This document shows positions 6,890 to 15,583 of a stretch of 35,209 nucleotides of DNA, piece after piece. A model generated the notes under the pieces. That model was not told the DNA's origin. It was given only the letters and a program-made list of their open reading frames with translations, and ran no database searches. Both the position numbers and the translations under genes were made by a program. Source of the stretch: Euryarchaeota archaeon Ods02 (GTDB lineage: Archaea > Halobacteriota > Halobacteria > Halobacteriales > Halorutilaceae); NCBI GenBank assembly GCA_028751075.1, contig JAQZDA010000022.1:1-35209 (forward strand), in the 5' to 3' direction. Within the stretch, counting starts at the first letter, position 1, and each line of letters opens with the position of its first letter.

Positions 6890-8149
6890 GTGCGACTCAT
6901 CGAAGCGGCGATTCCCAGCGGCAGACACGACGAGATACTCGCCGCCCTCGACGAACAGGAGTACGACTACGTCACCGTGCCCGAGAGCTCCCGTGAGGAG
7001 TACAGCGAGCTCCTGATGCTTCCCGTCGAGACCAACGAGGTCGAGGAAGTGCTCGACATCCTGAAGAAGTACGACGTAGAGAAAGACGCCTACGTCGTCG
7101 TCACCGAGCTCTCCACCATAGTATCAGAGGAGTATGAAGGCGGTGAAGACCCGGGGGAAGACGATGAAGGCTCCGGAGACGAACGCATCTCCCGCGACGA
7201 GCTGAAGGCGAAAGCCGAGGACCTCAGCCGAAGCACCACGAACTACGTCCTCTTCACCGTCATCAGCGCCGTCGTCGCCACCGCCGGACTCATGATGGAC
7301 AGCGCAGCCATCGTCGTCGGCAGCATGGTGATAGCGCCGTTGATAGGTCCGACTCTCGCGAGCTCCGTCGCAACCGTCGTCAACGACGACGACCTGTTCC
7401 GAGAAGGAATGAAGAGTCAGTGGCTGGGGGTTGCGGTGGCGATAGCGAGCTCGATAGCGTTCGCGTTCCTCGTCCGGTTCACAATCGCACCCGACGTCGA
7501 CCTCATGATGATACAGCAGGTCGCCGAACGCAGCCACCCCGGGTTGCTGGTTCTCGCCGTCGCGCTCGGCGCAGGAGTCGCCGGCGCGCTATCGCTCACC
7601 AGCGGGATGAGCGCCGCATTAGTCGGCGTCATGATAGCCGTCGCCCTCATCCCACCAGCCGCAGCCGTAGGACTCGGCGTCGCCTACGGCAACCGACCGC
7701 TCGCGATAGGTGCAGGAGTCCTGGTGTTCCTCAACGTACTCTGCATAAACCTCGCGGCCTTGGTGACGCTATGGGCGAAGGGATACCGACCGGAACACTG
7801 GTACGAGGAACGCATCGCTAAACAAATCACGGTCCAGAGGGTCGGCGCGCTCACCCTTCTAGTCCTCGCACTGACGTCGTTCCTCGTCGCTGTCAGCTAC
7901 GACGAACGCCAGAACTCAGCGTTCGAAGCAACCGTCGAAGGAGAGATAGAGGCATTAGACGTCGACATCATCGACGTCGAGTTCAGCTACGAAGCCGGCG
8001 TCGTCTTCCAGTCACCGCGGTCCATCACGGTGTACGTCGACGAACGCCGCAGCGGACTCGCCTCCGACATCCAGACGGCTATACGGGAGGAGACAGGCCA
8101 CAGCCCCGAGGTAGTCGTGGTCAGGCAGGACAGAGAGATAGCGCGTTAG
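6890..8149 (+). CDS. DUF389 / TIGR00341 family membrane protein, 419 aa
   Basis: The N-terminal 110 residues are a soluble acidic domain (MRLIEAAIPSGRHDEILAAL, with repeats of paired beta-alpha units) typical of the archaeal TIGR00341 group. It is followed by about six to seven transmembrane helices from residue 117 to 335, including the family signature DSAAIVVGSMVIAPLIGP near residue 142. A C-terminal soluble domain (about 340-419) follows. The start is GTG at 6890. A weak AT-rich stretch lies upstream but no clear TATA. The biochemical function of the family is unknown; transport or signalling has been proposed only loosely. Confidence 0.88.
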   Translation: MRLIEAAIPSGRHDEILAALDEQEYDYVTVPESSREEYSELLMLPVETNEVEEVLDILKKYDVEKDAYVVVTELSTIVSEEYEGGEDPGEDDEGSGDERISRDELKAKAEDLSRSTTNYVLFTVISAVVATAGLMMDSAAIVVGSMVIAPLIGPTLASSVATVVNDDDLFREGMKSQWLGVAVAIASSIAFAFLVRFTIAPDVDLMMIQQVAERSHPGLLVLAVALGAGVAGALSLTSGMSAALVGVMIAVALIPPAAAVGLGVAYGNRPLAIGAGVLVFLNVLCINLAALVTLWAKGYRPEHWYEERIAKQITVQRVGALTLLVLALTSFLVAVSYDERQNSAFEATVEGEIEALDVDIIDVEFSYEAGVVFQSPRSITVYVDERRSGLASDIQTAIREETGHSPEVVVVRQDREIAR

Positions 8150-8185
8150 AACGGCGAGACAGGCAGAACGACCCCTCGTTACCGT

Positions 8186-10378
8186 CTAGATGTAGTCGAT
8201 GCCTTCCGGCAGCTCCATCTTCATGCCCTTCCGCTCCCGTATCTCCTCCACAATCTCCATCTGGAGGTTGTCGGGCAACGTCTGGAAGCCCGCGTTCTCC
8301 GCGTTCCACGCCGCCTTACCCTCCGTCGCGCTCCGTATGTCGCTGCTGAAGCCGAACAGCTCGCTCACCGGCGCCTGACCGTGTATCTCCACTAGCTCGC
8401 CCTCGTGCACCATGTCGTCGATTCGGCCGCGGCGGCCCTGTAGCTCGCTCGACGCCGGCCCCATGTGGTCCTGCGGACACTCGATGTAGACGTCCTGAAT
8501 CGGCTCCAACAGGCGGACTTCGCCGTGTATCATGCCGCGGTGCACTGCGTCACGGACGGCGGGGATGACCTGAGCGGGGCCGCGGTGGATGGCGTCCTCG
8601 TGGAGCTTGACGTCGTTCAACCTTACGAGGACACCCGACGACGGTTCTCCGGCGAGCGGGCCTTCGTCCGTGGCTTCGTCGAAACCCTCCTCGATGAGCT
8701 CCATCGTCTCACGTAGGTACTGGATACCCTTCGTCGCGTCGAGGAGGACGTTGGTTCCGTTGATATGCTGGACGTTCTGCGCGTCCTCCTTCTCCATACC
8801 CGCCTCCATCAGCGCCTCCCGACGCTGTTGCTCGGGCTGATCCATCGTCACCTCGCCGAGCTGGATCGCCTCCACGATCTCGTCGGACAGCGGTTCGACC
8901 TCCATGTAGAACTTGTTGTGGCGGTTCGGCGACACACCTTCGACCTCGCCGCCCGCCGGCTGCGTCACGCTCTCGCGGTAGACGACGATGGGTTCGCTGG
9001 TGATGACGGGGATGCCCTGGTTGCGTTCGATGCGCTGGGTGATGACTTCGAGATGGAGCTCACCCATCCCGCTGATCAGGTGTTCACCCGTCTCCTCGTC
9101 GATCTCCACGTGAACCGTGGGATCCTCTTTAGATATCTGCTGAAGCACCTCGATGAGCTTGGGGAGGTCGTCCATGTTCTTCGCCTCCAACGCGATGGTG
9201 ACGACCGGTTCGCTGATGTGTTCGATGGACTCGAACGGAGTCATCTCGTCAGTCGACACCGTGGAACCCGCGATAGCGTCCTTCAGGCCGGTGACGGCGA
9301 CGATGTTGCCCGCCGGCACCTCTTCGACCTCCTCGCGTTCGTCACCCATGTACAGTCCGACGTTCTGGATCCTGTTGGTGCCCGCGACCCCGCTTATCTC
9401 GAGATCCTGACCGCGTTCGAGAGTTCCGCTGAACAACCTCCCTGTAGCGACCTCGCCGGCGTGCGGATCCATCGATATATCGGTCACCATGAAGACGACC
9501 TCGCCGTCGGGGTTCGACTTGATCATGTCCTCCGCTATCTGGCTGTCGGGGTCGCCCCGCCAGATAGTTGGGATGCGGCGTTCCTGGGCGTCGACGGGGT
9601 TGGGGAAGTGGTTGACGACCATGTTGAGGACTACGCGGTAGAGCGGAGACTTCTGCGCGAGCTCCTTCACGTCGTCTTCGTCGCCCTTGTTGTAGTCGTA
9701 GACCTCCTCGAACCCGACGCCGCTTTCCTGCATGTACGGCGCGCTTATCGCCCAGTTGTAGAGCGCGCTGCCGAACGCGACGCTGCCGTCCTCGACCTTC
9801 ACACGCCAGCCTTCGTCGTACTTGTCGTCGCTGACCTGGCGGATGAGGTCGTTGACCTCCTCGATGACGTCGACGAGGCGGTCCTGTAGCTCCTGAGGAC
9901 CCTCCTGAAGCTCGTTGATCAGTCGGTCGACCTTGTTGATGAACAGGACTGGTTTCACGCCCTCCCTCAACGCCTGCCGGAGAACGGTCTCCGTCTGCGG
10001 CATCGCACCCTCGACGGCGTCGACGACGACGACGGCGCCGTCGACCGCGCGCATCGCACGTGTGACGTCGCCGCCGAAGTCCACGTGGCCGGGGGTGTCG
10101 ATGAGGTTGATGAGGAAGTCGTCGCCCTCGTAGTCGTGGACCATGCTGACGTTGGCGGCGTCGATTGTGATGCCGCGCTCCTGCTCGTCCTCCTTGGTGT
10201 CCATGAACAGCTGCTCGCCAGACAGCTCCTCGCTTATCATGCCTGCGCCGGCGAGAAGGTTGTCCGTCAGAGTGGTCTTCCCGTGGTCGACGTGAGCCAC
10301 GATTCCTATGTTCCGGATGAACTCGGGGTCGTCCATCAGGTCGGTGCACTGATCTACGATCTGTTCGCGTCTACCCAT
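8186..10378 (-). CDS. fusA: Elongation factor EF-2
   Basis: At 730 aa this is a full-length archaeal EF-2 (aEF-2), the translocation GTPase. Domain I has the P-loop AHVDHGKT (28-35), the switch I region with QERGITI, G3 DTPGH and G4 NKVD. Domains II-V follow, and the domain IV tip carries DAIHRGPAQ with His598, the residue converted to diphthamide in archaea and eukaryotes. The C-terminus is [11 protein letters not shown] followed by TAG, showing that TAG is a genuine stop codon here. A CTTTTACC promoter-like element lies about 35-40 nt upstream of the ATG. The queD gene follows downstream on the same strand with its own TATA. Confidence 0.98.
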   Translation of the reverse strand: MGRREQIVDQCTDLMDDPEFIRNIGIVAHVDHGKTTLTDNLLAGAGMISEELSGEQLFMDTKEDEQERGITIDAANVSMVHDYEGDDFLINLIDTPGHVDFGGDVTRAMRAVDGAVVVVDAVEGAMPQTETVLRQALREGVKPVLFINKVDRLINELQEGPQELQDRLVDVIEEVNDLIRQVSDDKYDEGWRVKVEDGSVAFGSALYNWAISAPYMQESGVGFEEVYDYNKGDEDDVKELAQKSPLYRVVLNMVVNHFPNPVDAQERRIPTIWRGDPDSQIAEDMIKSNPDGEVVFMVTDISMDPHAGEVATGRLFSGTLERGQDLEISGVAGTNRIQNVGLYMGDEREEVEEVPAGNIVAVTGLKDAIAGSTVSTDEMTPFESIEHISEPVVTIALEAKNMDDLPKLIEVLQQISKEDPTVHVEIDEETGEHLISGMGELHLEVITQRIERNQGIPVITSEPIVVYRESVTQPAGGEVEGVSPNRHNKFYMEVEPLSDEIVEAIQLGEVTMDQPEQQRREALMEAGMEKEDAQNVQHINGTNVLLDATKGIQYLRETMELIEEGFDEATDEGPLAGEPSSGVLVRLNDVKLHEDAIHRGPAQVIPAVRDAVHRGMIHGEVRLLEPIQDVYIECPQDHMGPASSELQGRRGRIDDMVHEGELVEIHGQAPVSELFGFSSDIRSATEGKAAWNAENAGFQTLPDNLQMEIVEEIRERKGMKMELPEGIDYI

Positions 10379-10462
10379 GGGTCAATCGTTGGGTGATGAA
10401 AGGCGGAAACGGGGTAAAAGGATACTGGTTTGGGGTGCTGTAGAACGAGGTGTCGGGGGAGG

Positions 10463-10864
10463 TCAGGGTTCGTACGTCGCGTAGCTGGATGGCGTCTCCC
10501 ACAGCCGAACCGCCGACACGGGATGCCCCTCGCTTTCGGCGTACTCGTAGATCTCGCGGGCGATGTTCTCCGCCGTCGGGTTGTCGTCCATGAGGTAGAT
10601 GGGTTCACCCTCCTCCTCTAGCACCTCCACCAGGGGGTCGTCCTCTCTGACGAGCATCGCGTGATCCATCTCGCTGTCTATCCATCTTTTCACGTCGCGT
10701 TTGATGTCGCCGAAGTCCACGACCATGCCGCGTTCGTCGAGCTCCCTGCTCTCTAGCTCTATCTCCGCGACGCCGTTGTGTCCGTGGACGTGCTGGCATT
10801 TGCCGTCGTAGTTACGGAGGCGGTGGCCGTAGCAGAACTCTATCTCCTTCGTGACCTTGTACAT
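10463..10864 (-). CDS. queD: 6-pyruvoyltetrahydropterin synthase / QueD family, 133 aa
   Basis: The short start at 10864 (MYKVTKEIEFCYGHRL) is chosen because a TATA element (10888-10895) is correctly spaced and the residues before it are atypical. The protein has the Zn-binding His triad H14, H27 and H29 (CQHVHGHNG), Cys23 in the catalytic position of QueD, the acidic DFGDIK and DHAML motifs, PTAENIA, and the C-terminal WETPSSYATY. QueD converts dihydroneopterin triphosphate to 6-carboxytetrahydropterin, an early step to preQ0 and archaeosine. Homologues with pyruvoyltetrahydropterin synthase activity cannot be excluded. It neighbours an amidohydrolase, a PTR1-like SDR and a QueC-like gene. 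Confidence 0.88.
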   Translation of the reverse strand: MYKVTKEIEFCYGHRLRNYDGKCQHVHGHNGVAEIELESRELDERGMVVDFGDIKRDVKRWIDSEMDHAMLVREDDPLVEVLEEEGEPIYLMDDNPTAENIAREIYEYAESEGHPVSAVRLWETPSSYATYEP

Positions 10865-10887
10865 GGTAGCAGGGGTACAGCCGCGCA

Positions 10888-10895
10888 CGTAAAGC
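10888..10895 (-). promoter_or_regulatory. TATA element of queD
   Basis: GCTTTACG on the minus strand, centred about 27 nt from the ATG at 10864. It supports the short start and independent transcription. Confidence 0.5.
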
Positions 10896-10971
10896 AGTTG
10901 CCGAAGAGAGGGACCGAGGTAGCTGACCTGAAGAACTTTGGTCGAGACGGAAGCGTCTGCTGCCGAGACGG

Positions 10972-12129
10972 TCACGGCGGTCCGTCCACCCATCTGCCGT
11001 CCGCCATCACCGTCGCCACCGACGTCCAGGCTTCAGCGGACTCCAGCGGGTCCTCCTCGAGCACTACGAACGACGCGCGGTAGCCCTCCCGCACCATGCC
11101 GAGGTCTTCGAATCCAGCGAGCTGAGCCGCCGTCCTCGTCGAAGCCTCGAGCACATGCTCAGGAGACATACCGTGCTCCGCCATCAACCGTAGTTCCTCC
11201 AGGTTCTCGCCGTGTCGGTTGTACGCGGTGCCCGCGTCCGAACCCATGGCGATGGAGACACCTGCGTCGATGCAATGTCTGAAAGACGAGTTCAGCCCCT
11301 GCCTCAGCTTCCTCGCGCGTTCGACTGAACCATGCTCGTGCTCTATCTTCATCTCGGTCGCTTTCGCGGTCGGCACCCAGTAGGTCTTCGTCTCCGATAG
11401 CTCCCGCGCCGCCTCGCGGTCGATGTACTTCCCGTGTTCGACGCTGGTGACACCGGCGCGTATCGCCCGCATCACTCCGGTCTTGGCTTCCGCGTGAGCG
11501 GCGACGGGGACGCCGTGCATCCTCGCTATCTTCACCACCTCCTCGAGCTCGTCCAAGGTCATCTCGGGTCCGCCTTCGCGGCGGCTGTGGTAGGCGCTCG
11601 CCGTCGCCATGCACTTGAGGACGTCGGCGCCGTCCGCCAGCTGTTCCCGCGCGGCCTTCCGGAACTCTGCTGCGCCGTCGGCAACACGTGATATCTCGTG
11701 GAAATGACCGCCGGTCGTCGTCAGTGCGCGTCCGCAGGCCTTCACCCGTGCGCCGTCTACTTCATCGGCTTCGACGGCTTCTCCGGCCTGGATGACGACG
11801 TCGCTTGCGGCGTTGAGGTCGCGGACGCCGACGACGCCGGCTTCCAGCGACCGCCGGAGGTTCTGCTTCACGCGGCTTTCGACGTCTCCATGGGTTCCTT
11901 CTACCGAGTCGGGGTCTCCGTCGCTGGTGAGGTGGACGTGGCAGTCGACGACGCCGGGCGCGACGTACAGGCCGTCGAGGCTGTAGACCTCGTCTTCTCC
12001 CACCGGTACTTCGCCGGTGGATTCCACGTATCCGTCTCCCACGGAGATGTCGCCCTGTCGCCTGCCTTCGCTGTCGCAGATCACACAGTCTCTCAGTATC
12101 AACGAACCAGATACGATGTCATCGGACAA
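10972..12129 (-). CDS. Amidohydrolase family protein (imidazolonepropionase/prolidase-like), 385 aa
   Basis: The metal-dependent amidohydrolase (TIM-barrel) signature is complete: H64-x-H66 in VDCHVHL, K172 (likely carboxylated lysine, VLKCMAT), H212 (HAEAK), H232 (VEHGKYI) and D298 (GSDAGTAY). The N- and C-terminal parts form the usual beta-sandwich around the barrel. The nearest families are Xaa-Pro dipeptidases and imidazolonepropionase-like hydrolases, so the substrate is open. The start is TTG at 12129, the first possible start after an upstream in-frame stop. It sits 54 nt downstream of the SDR gene on the same strand and 107 nt upstream of queD, so it may be co-transcribed with the SDR. 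Confidence 0.85.
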   Translation of the reverse strand: MSDDIVSGSLILRDCVICDSEGRRQGDISVGDGYVESTGEVPVGEDEVYSLDGLYVAPGVVDCHVHLTSDGDPDSVEGTHGDVESRVKQNLRRSLEAGVVGVRDLNAASDVVIQAGEAVEADEVDGARVKACGRALTTTGGHFHEISRVADGAAEFRKAAREQLADGADVLKCMATASAYHSRREGGPEMTLDELEEVVKIARMHGVPVAAHAEAKTGVMRAIRAGVTSVEHGKYIDREAARELSETKTYWVPTAKATEMKIEHEHGSVERARKLRQGLNSSFRHCIDAGVSIAMGSDAGTAYNRHGENLEELRLMAEHGMSPEHVLEASTRTAAQLAGFEDLGMVREGYRASFVVLEEDPLESAEAWTSVATVMADGRWVDGPP

Positions 12130-12183
12130 AAGCTTGGGTGGCCTCGACGGCTAATGGACGGACGGCTACTGCAAGAGTGCATG

Positions 12184-12909
12184 TCAGTAGATGAGTCGGC
12201 CGCCGTCGACGGGTACGACGGCGCCGGTGACGAACCCGGCTTCCACGAGGTACTCGACGGCGTGCGCGACGTCGTCCGGCGACCCCACGCGGTCGAGCGG
12301 CGTCTTCTCGAGGATGCGTTCGACGTCTTCGTCGGTGTAGCTCGACGGCAGCATCACCGGTCCCGGTGCGACTGCGGCGACTCGGACGTCGGGCGCCAGC
12401 TCCTTCGCGAGCCCCTTCGTCATGGCGATGACTCCGGCTTTCGTCGTGCAGTAGGGGACGTGGTTCTGGTACGGCCGGAAACCCGCCCAGTCCGCGATGT
12501 TGACGATGACGCCGTCGTCTTCCATGCGTTCGCTCGCCTGCTGGCTGGTGAAGAACGGGCCCCTGAGGTTGACGTCGAACAACCTGTCCCAGTCGTCTTG
12601 CTCTACCTCTCCTACGGGGGTGGGGTAGAAGACGCTGGCGCTGTTGACGAGGACGTCGAGACCGTCGAACGCGTCGGCGGCGTCGTCGACGACGGACTCC
12701 GCTTCATCCACCTTCGAGAGGTCGCCCTGCACCGTCGCCGCCGAGACCCCGTGTTCGCGTATCTCCTCCGCGGTCTCCCGTGCTTCCTCGTCGCTCGTCC
12801 GGTAGTGCACTGCGACGTCGCAGCCCGCGTCCGCGAGCCGCAGCGCTATCCTCCTGCCGACCCTGACGGCGCTTCCGGTGACGAGCGCCTTCCTGCCTTC
12901 GAGGTCCAT
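12184..12909 (-). CDS. Short-chain dehydrogenase/reductase, pteridine-reductase (PTR1/FolM)-like
   Basis: The 241-aa product has the NADPH motif TGSAVRVGRR (11-20, the TGxxxRxG form typical of PTR1 instead of TGxxxGxG), an HYRTSD segment after beta-2 (NADPH preference), NSASVFYPTPVGEV, and a catalytic Tyr153-x3-Lys157. Asp140 occupies the usual catalytic Ser position, 13 residues before Tyr, exactly as in pteridine reductase (PTR1 D181/Y194/K198). This points to reduction of a pterin or folate, not a generic sugar or lipid. The start at 12909 is chosen over a longer frame that runs through the divergent gene. It is divergent from the QueC-like gene and precedes the amidohydrolase and queD. 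Confidence 0.85.
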   Translation of the reverse strand: MDLEGRKALVTGSAVRVGRRIALRLADAGCDVAVHYRTSDEEARETAEEIREHGVSAATVQGDLSKVDEAESVVDDAADAFDGLDVLVNSASVFYPTPVGEVEQDDWDRLFDVNLRGPFFTSQQASERMEDDGVIVNIADWAGFRPYQNHVPYCTTKAGVIAMTKGLAKELAPDVRVAAVAPGPVMLPSSYTDEDVERILEKTPLDRVGSPDDVAHAVEYLVEAGFVTGAVVPVDGGRLIY

Positions 12910-13023
12910 ACGACGTAGTCGGGGGCTGGCTCCGTATCGTTTTCCCCTCCGGGGACGTCGGTCGACCACTGGAACGGAACGTTGACCGCAGGTTACTTCG
13001 ACGCCCTCCTCCATCGAGGGAGT

Positions 13024-13686
13024 ATGTCCGCGGTCTGCGTGTTGTTCAGCGGCGGCGTCGAGAGCGCCTACCTCCTCCATCTGGCTCGGGAGAACCCCGG
13101 CGACGTCCATCCCGTCTACGTCCGCAGCGGATACCGGTGGGAGGACGTCGAGGTCGAGTTCGCGCGCAGCTACCTCGACATCGTCGACGCCCCCCAGCTC
13201 GACGTGCTGGAGGCGCCCGCCGACGACGTAGACGGCGAGTCGTGGGCGTTCACAGGCGACGTACCGGGACCCGACGACGACGGCGGCCACTACCTCCACG
13301 GCAGGAACGTGCTCGCGTTCTCGAAGGCCGCCGTCTACTGCTCCGTCGAAGACATCCACGAGATACATCAGGGCGCGCTCGCCTCCAACGACTTCCCCGA
13401 CGGCACCCGTGAGTTCGACGACGCGTTCGAGCGCGCTCTCTCCATCGGCCTCGACCACGACGTCGAGTTCAGGCGGCCGCTCTCCGATTTCGTGAAGCAC
13501 GAGGTGATAGCCCGCGCCGTAGACGACGCTGACTTGCCTCTAGAGCACACGTTCTCCTGCCTGGATCCCGTCGAAGGCCGCCACTGCGGCCGCTGTCTCA
13601 AATGCCACGACCGGAGAATGGGTTTCGAGGAAGCGGGTGTCAGCGACTCCACGGAGTACGTCAACGAACCACAAACCACGGGTTGA
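13024..13686 (+). CDS. queC: QueC/ExsB-like 7-cyano-7-deazaguanine synthase homologue, 220 aa
   Basis: The PP-loop is SGGVES (9-14; Glu replaces the usual Asp of SGGxDS), followed by VRSGYRWEDVE, LHGRNVLAFSKAAVY (equivalent to the VPGRN segment of QueC) and ASNDFPDGTREFDDAFERAL. A C-terminal zinc motif comprises C179, C188, C191 and C194 (HCGRCLKCHDRR). QueC makes preQ0 from 7-carboxy-7-deazaguanine using ATP and ammonia, en route to archaeosine. The protein belongs to a divergent QueC-like subgroup, so a related substrate is possible. It is divergent from the PTR1-like SDR, with starts 114 nt apart. Confidence 0.78.
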   Translation: MSAVCVLFSGGVESAYLLHLARENPGDVHPVYVRSGYRWEDVEVEFARSYLDIVDAPQLDVLEAPADDVDGESWAFTGDVPGPDDDGGHYLHGRNVLAFSKAAVYCSVEDIHEIHQGALASNDFPDGTREFDDAFERALSIGLDHDVEFRRPLSDFVKHEVIARAVDDADLPLEHTFSCLDPVEGRHCGRCLKCHDRRMGFEEAGVSDSTEYVNEPQTTG

Positions 13687-13745
13687 ACACGCCGCCTTCC
13701 ATCGGTTTCTAGGTTAGCCACGGTTTTTGCCGGTAAGGGCAAGGC

Positions 13746-13752
13746 TTTATTA
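13746..13752 (+). promoter_or_regulatory. TATA element of the rhodanese gene
   Basis: TTTATTA, centred about 29 nt before the ATG at 13779. It is preceded by a small hairpin (TTGCC...GGCAA). Confidence 0.55.
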
Positions 13753-13778
13753 CCCACCGTTCTACATAGGGCTGAAGC

Positions 13779-14135
13779 ATGGTGGAGGAGATCACGACCG
13801 ACGAGCTCGAGTCGAAGCTCGATGACGAGGACGTCCAGATCCTCGACATCCGAGAGCAGATGGAGGTAAGCCAGACGGAAGGCGGCTTCGTGCCCGGCGC
13901 GGAGCACCTGCCGATGAGCCGTCTTCCCATGGAGATGAACCAGCGTGACTGGTCTGACGAGATCTACGTGATCTGTCGCCATGGAAACAGCAGCCTCCAG
14001 GCCGCCCGCCTCCTCCTCGCCTACGAGGGCGTAAGCGACGACGCACGCGTCGCATCGGTCGCCGGCGGCTACCTCGACTGGGACGGTGACCTCGACTACG
14101 ATGTCGCTCGCGCGGAAGCGAAGGCAGCGGTCTAG
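13779..14135 (+). CDS. Rhodanese-like domain protein, 118 aa
   Basis: A single rhodanese domain: the N-terminal VQILDIREQMEVSQ, then the active-site loop CRHGNSS (66-72) with Cys66 as the persulfide-carrying nucleophile, and the C-terminal VASVAGGYLDWDGDL. Single-domain rhodaneses carry sulfur for tRNA thiolation, cofactor synthesis or detoxification; nothing nearby decides which. The ATG has a well-placed TATA element. It converges on the next gene, with stops 5 nt apart. Confidence 0.93.
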   Translation: MVEEITTDELESKLDDEDVQILDIREQMEVSQTEGGFVPGAEHLPMSRLPMEMNQRDWSDEIYVICRHGNSSLQAARLLLAYEGVSDDARVASVAGGYLDWDGDLDYDVARAEAKAAV

Positions 14136-14140
14136 ACCTA

Positions 14141-15013
14141 TCAGACGTACAGTCTCTTCAGCAGCAGATACCCGACAGCGAACGGAGCAGCGACAGCCAC
14201 GCCGTATACCGCGAACCTGAGGACCGCGAGCACTAGTGCTACGGCGTAGAAGGGAGCGGCTACCAGTGCCGCCGCAGCCGAGGACACGGAGTCGACGGCT
14301 GATGCAAGCGAGCCGCGTGCGTCTTCGCGGAAGCCACCGGAGACGATCGAAGTCTCCTTCTCCTCCTGGAACTCGACTTCGAGAGTCGGCTGACCTCCCC
14401 TTCGCTCCAACTCGGACACGTCGTACTCGAGGTCGTTCAGCTCGCGCGCGAGCTCCACGGGTCTGTCAGTGAACCGGGATATGGATTCGACGTCCGAGGC
14501 CGACAGCTCCGACGCGTCGGCGTCCTCGTACCCTTCGAGGAGGTCTTCGTAGAGCTCGAGCGTGTACACCAGTATATCTATCTCGTTACGCGTCTCCCCG
14601 ACGACGACAGCGTCGTAGCCGACCTCGCTTTCGACGACGTCGAACTCCTGCTTCGCGGTCTCGACGGCTTCCTCGAACTCGTCGTCTGGAACCCGGACCT
14701 CGACCGTGTAGGAGACGACGTCCGAGGTCTCTCTGCGTTCCTCGGTCACGGGCTCGCCGCCAATCCGTGTCACCAGCTCCTGGAGCTCACGCGCTTCTTC
14801 GTCGGCGTCCTCTGACATGATCTCCATCCAACCCGTCTGTACCTCGACCTCGTCCTGTGGATGCCAGCGTTCGTCGACGGGTGCGTCGCTCTGCACCTCC
14901 TCACCTAACCCGAGGACGAAGCTCCCCAGGAGGACTGCGGCGACCCCCACAGCTAACACGAGAGCAAGGAGGGCTGTCGCTCCCTTCAGCTGTTCTCTGG
15001 TTTTTTCACGCAC
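14141..15013 (-). CDS. DUF4349-like membrane-anchored protein, 290 aa
   Basis: An N-terminal membrane helix (about 11-36) is followed by an extracytoplasmic domain, and one or two membrane helices lie at the C-terminus (about 241-286). The middle (TSDVVSYTVEVRVPDDEFEEAVETAKQ, then a helical region, then QPTLEVEFQEE) follows the DUF4349 layout: conserved beta strands, a coiled-coil-like hairpin and a last strand before the membrane. The GTG start at 15013 is supported by a strong SD (GGAGGT, minus strand, about 4 nt upstream). Function is unknown; members are thought to be envelope proteins. Confidence 0.7.
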   Translation of the reverse strand: MREKTREQLKGATALLALVLAVGVAAVLLGSFVLGLGEEVQSDAPVDERWHPQDEVEVQTGWMEIMSEDADEEARELQELVTRIGGEPVTEERRETSDVVSYTVEVRVPDDEFEEAVETAKQEFDVVESEVGYDAVVVGETRNEIDILVYTLELYEDLLEGYEDADASELSASDVESISRFTDRPVELARELNDLEYDVSELERRGGQPTLEVEFQEEKETSIVSGGFREDARGSLASAVDSVSSAAAALVAAPFYAVALVLAVLRFAVYGVAVAAPFAVGYLLLKRLYV

Positions 15014-15088
15014 TGTGACCTCCTTCGTTCGGTTCGAAGTCAGGTCGTTGATCTGGAACGAGTCTCAATCTCGACACCCGCTTGAGAA

Positions 15089-15187
15089 TGTAACAACCAT
15101 GGTGCTTAACTCCCTATGAACGTTCAGAAAGTATGCAGCTTTATGCCCGTGTCTACGGGGTTATACCGTATCTTACAGGTTGTTACA
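15089..15187. repeat. Perfect 10-bp inverted repeat flanking an intergenic hairpin
   Basis: TGTAACAACC (15089-15098) and GGTTGTTACA (15178-15187) are exact inverted copies, 79 nt apart. Between them is a small hairpin TACGG-GGTTATA-CCGTA (15154-15170). They lie in the 211-nt gap between two minus-strand genes, upstream of the DUF4349-like gene. They could be paired operators or a structured RNA. Confidence 0.5.
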
Positions 15188-15224
15188 TAGGTTTACGGCT
15201 GCAGTAACTCCGGCTTAACAGAAC

Positions 15225-15524
15225 CTAAAGCAGCTTCCACGCGCTCGGCATACCGTCCCCAGCGTCATCGAGCGCCTGCTTCGCAGACTCTGACACCGCC
15301 CAGTACTTGCCCTTGTGTCGGACGAGGTCGGCGTCCTCCAGCCGTGACAGCACGGCGCCGAGGCTGCCGCGTTTGATCCCGACTTCGTCGTGGATCTCGC
15401 TCTGGGTGTACGCCTTGCTGTCGTTCTCCACGAGGAACTCCAGCACCGTCTCCGCGTGCGTGCCCTCGCCGACGTCGAGCGCCTCCGGAGAACCACGCTC
15501 GAACTCCTCCCGGTCTATAGGCAT
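15225..15524 (-). CDS. MarR/winged-helix transcriptional regulator, 99 aa
   Basis: The start at 15524 (MPIDREEFERG) matches the N-terminus of a small haloarchaeal winged-helix family; an in-frame extension is rejected. The winged helix is residues about 22-80: GTHAETVLEFLVEND, then helices KAYTQSEIHDEVGIKRGSLGA and VLSRLEDADLV, then the wing RHKGKYWAV. A TATA-like GCTATTT lies about 28 nt upstream. It may regulate the nearby DUF4349 or MgtC-like genes, but no target is shown. Confidence 0.85.
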   Translation of the reverse strand: MPIDREEFERGSPEALDVGEGTHAETVLEFLVENDSKAYTQSEIHDEVGIKRGSLGAVLSRLEDADLVRHKGKYWAVSESAKQALDDAGDGMPSAWKLL

Positions 15525-15583
15525 GTGTTCGAGTTTCGACTGCAGGGAGAAATAGCTTTTCCGCGCACCAGAGACATTGGCTC

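Noticed and set aside
8765-9889. 374-residue open frame on the plus strand
   Set aside because: It is antisense to EF-2, whose motifs are all intact; the long frame is a by-product of GC-rich codon usage.
12184-13500. 438-residue version of the SDR with a long N-terminus
   Set aside because: The extra 197 residues are antisense to the well-supported QueC-like gene, and the SDR fold starts at MDLEGRKALVTG (12909).
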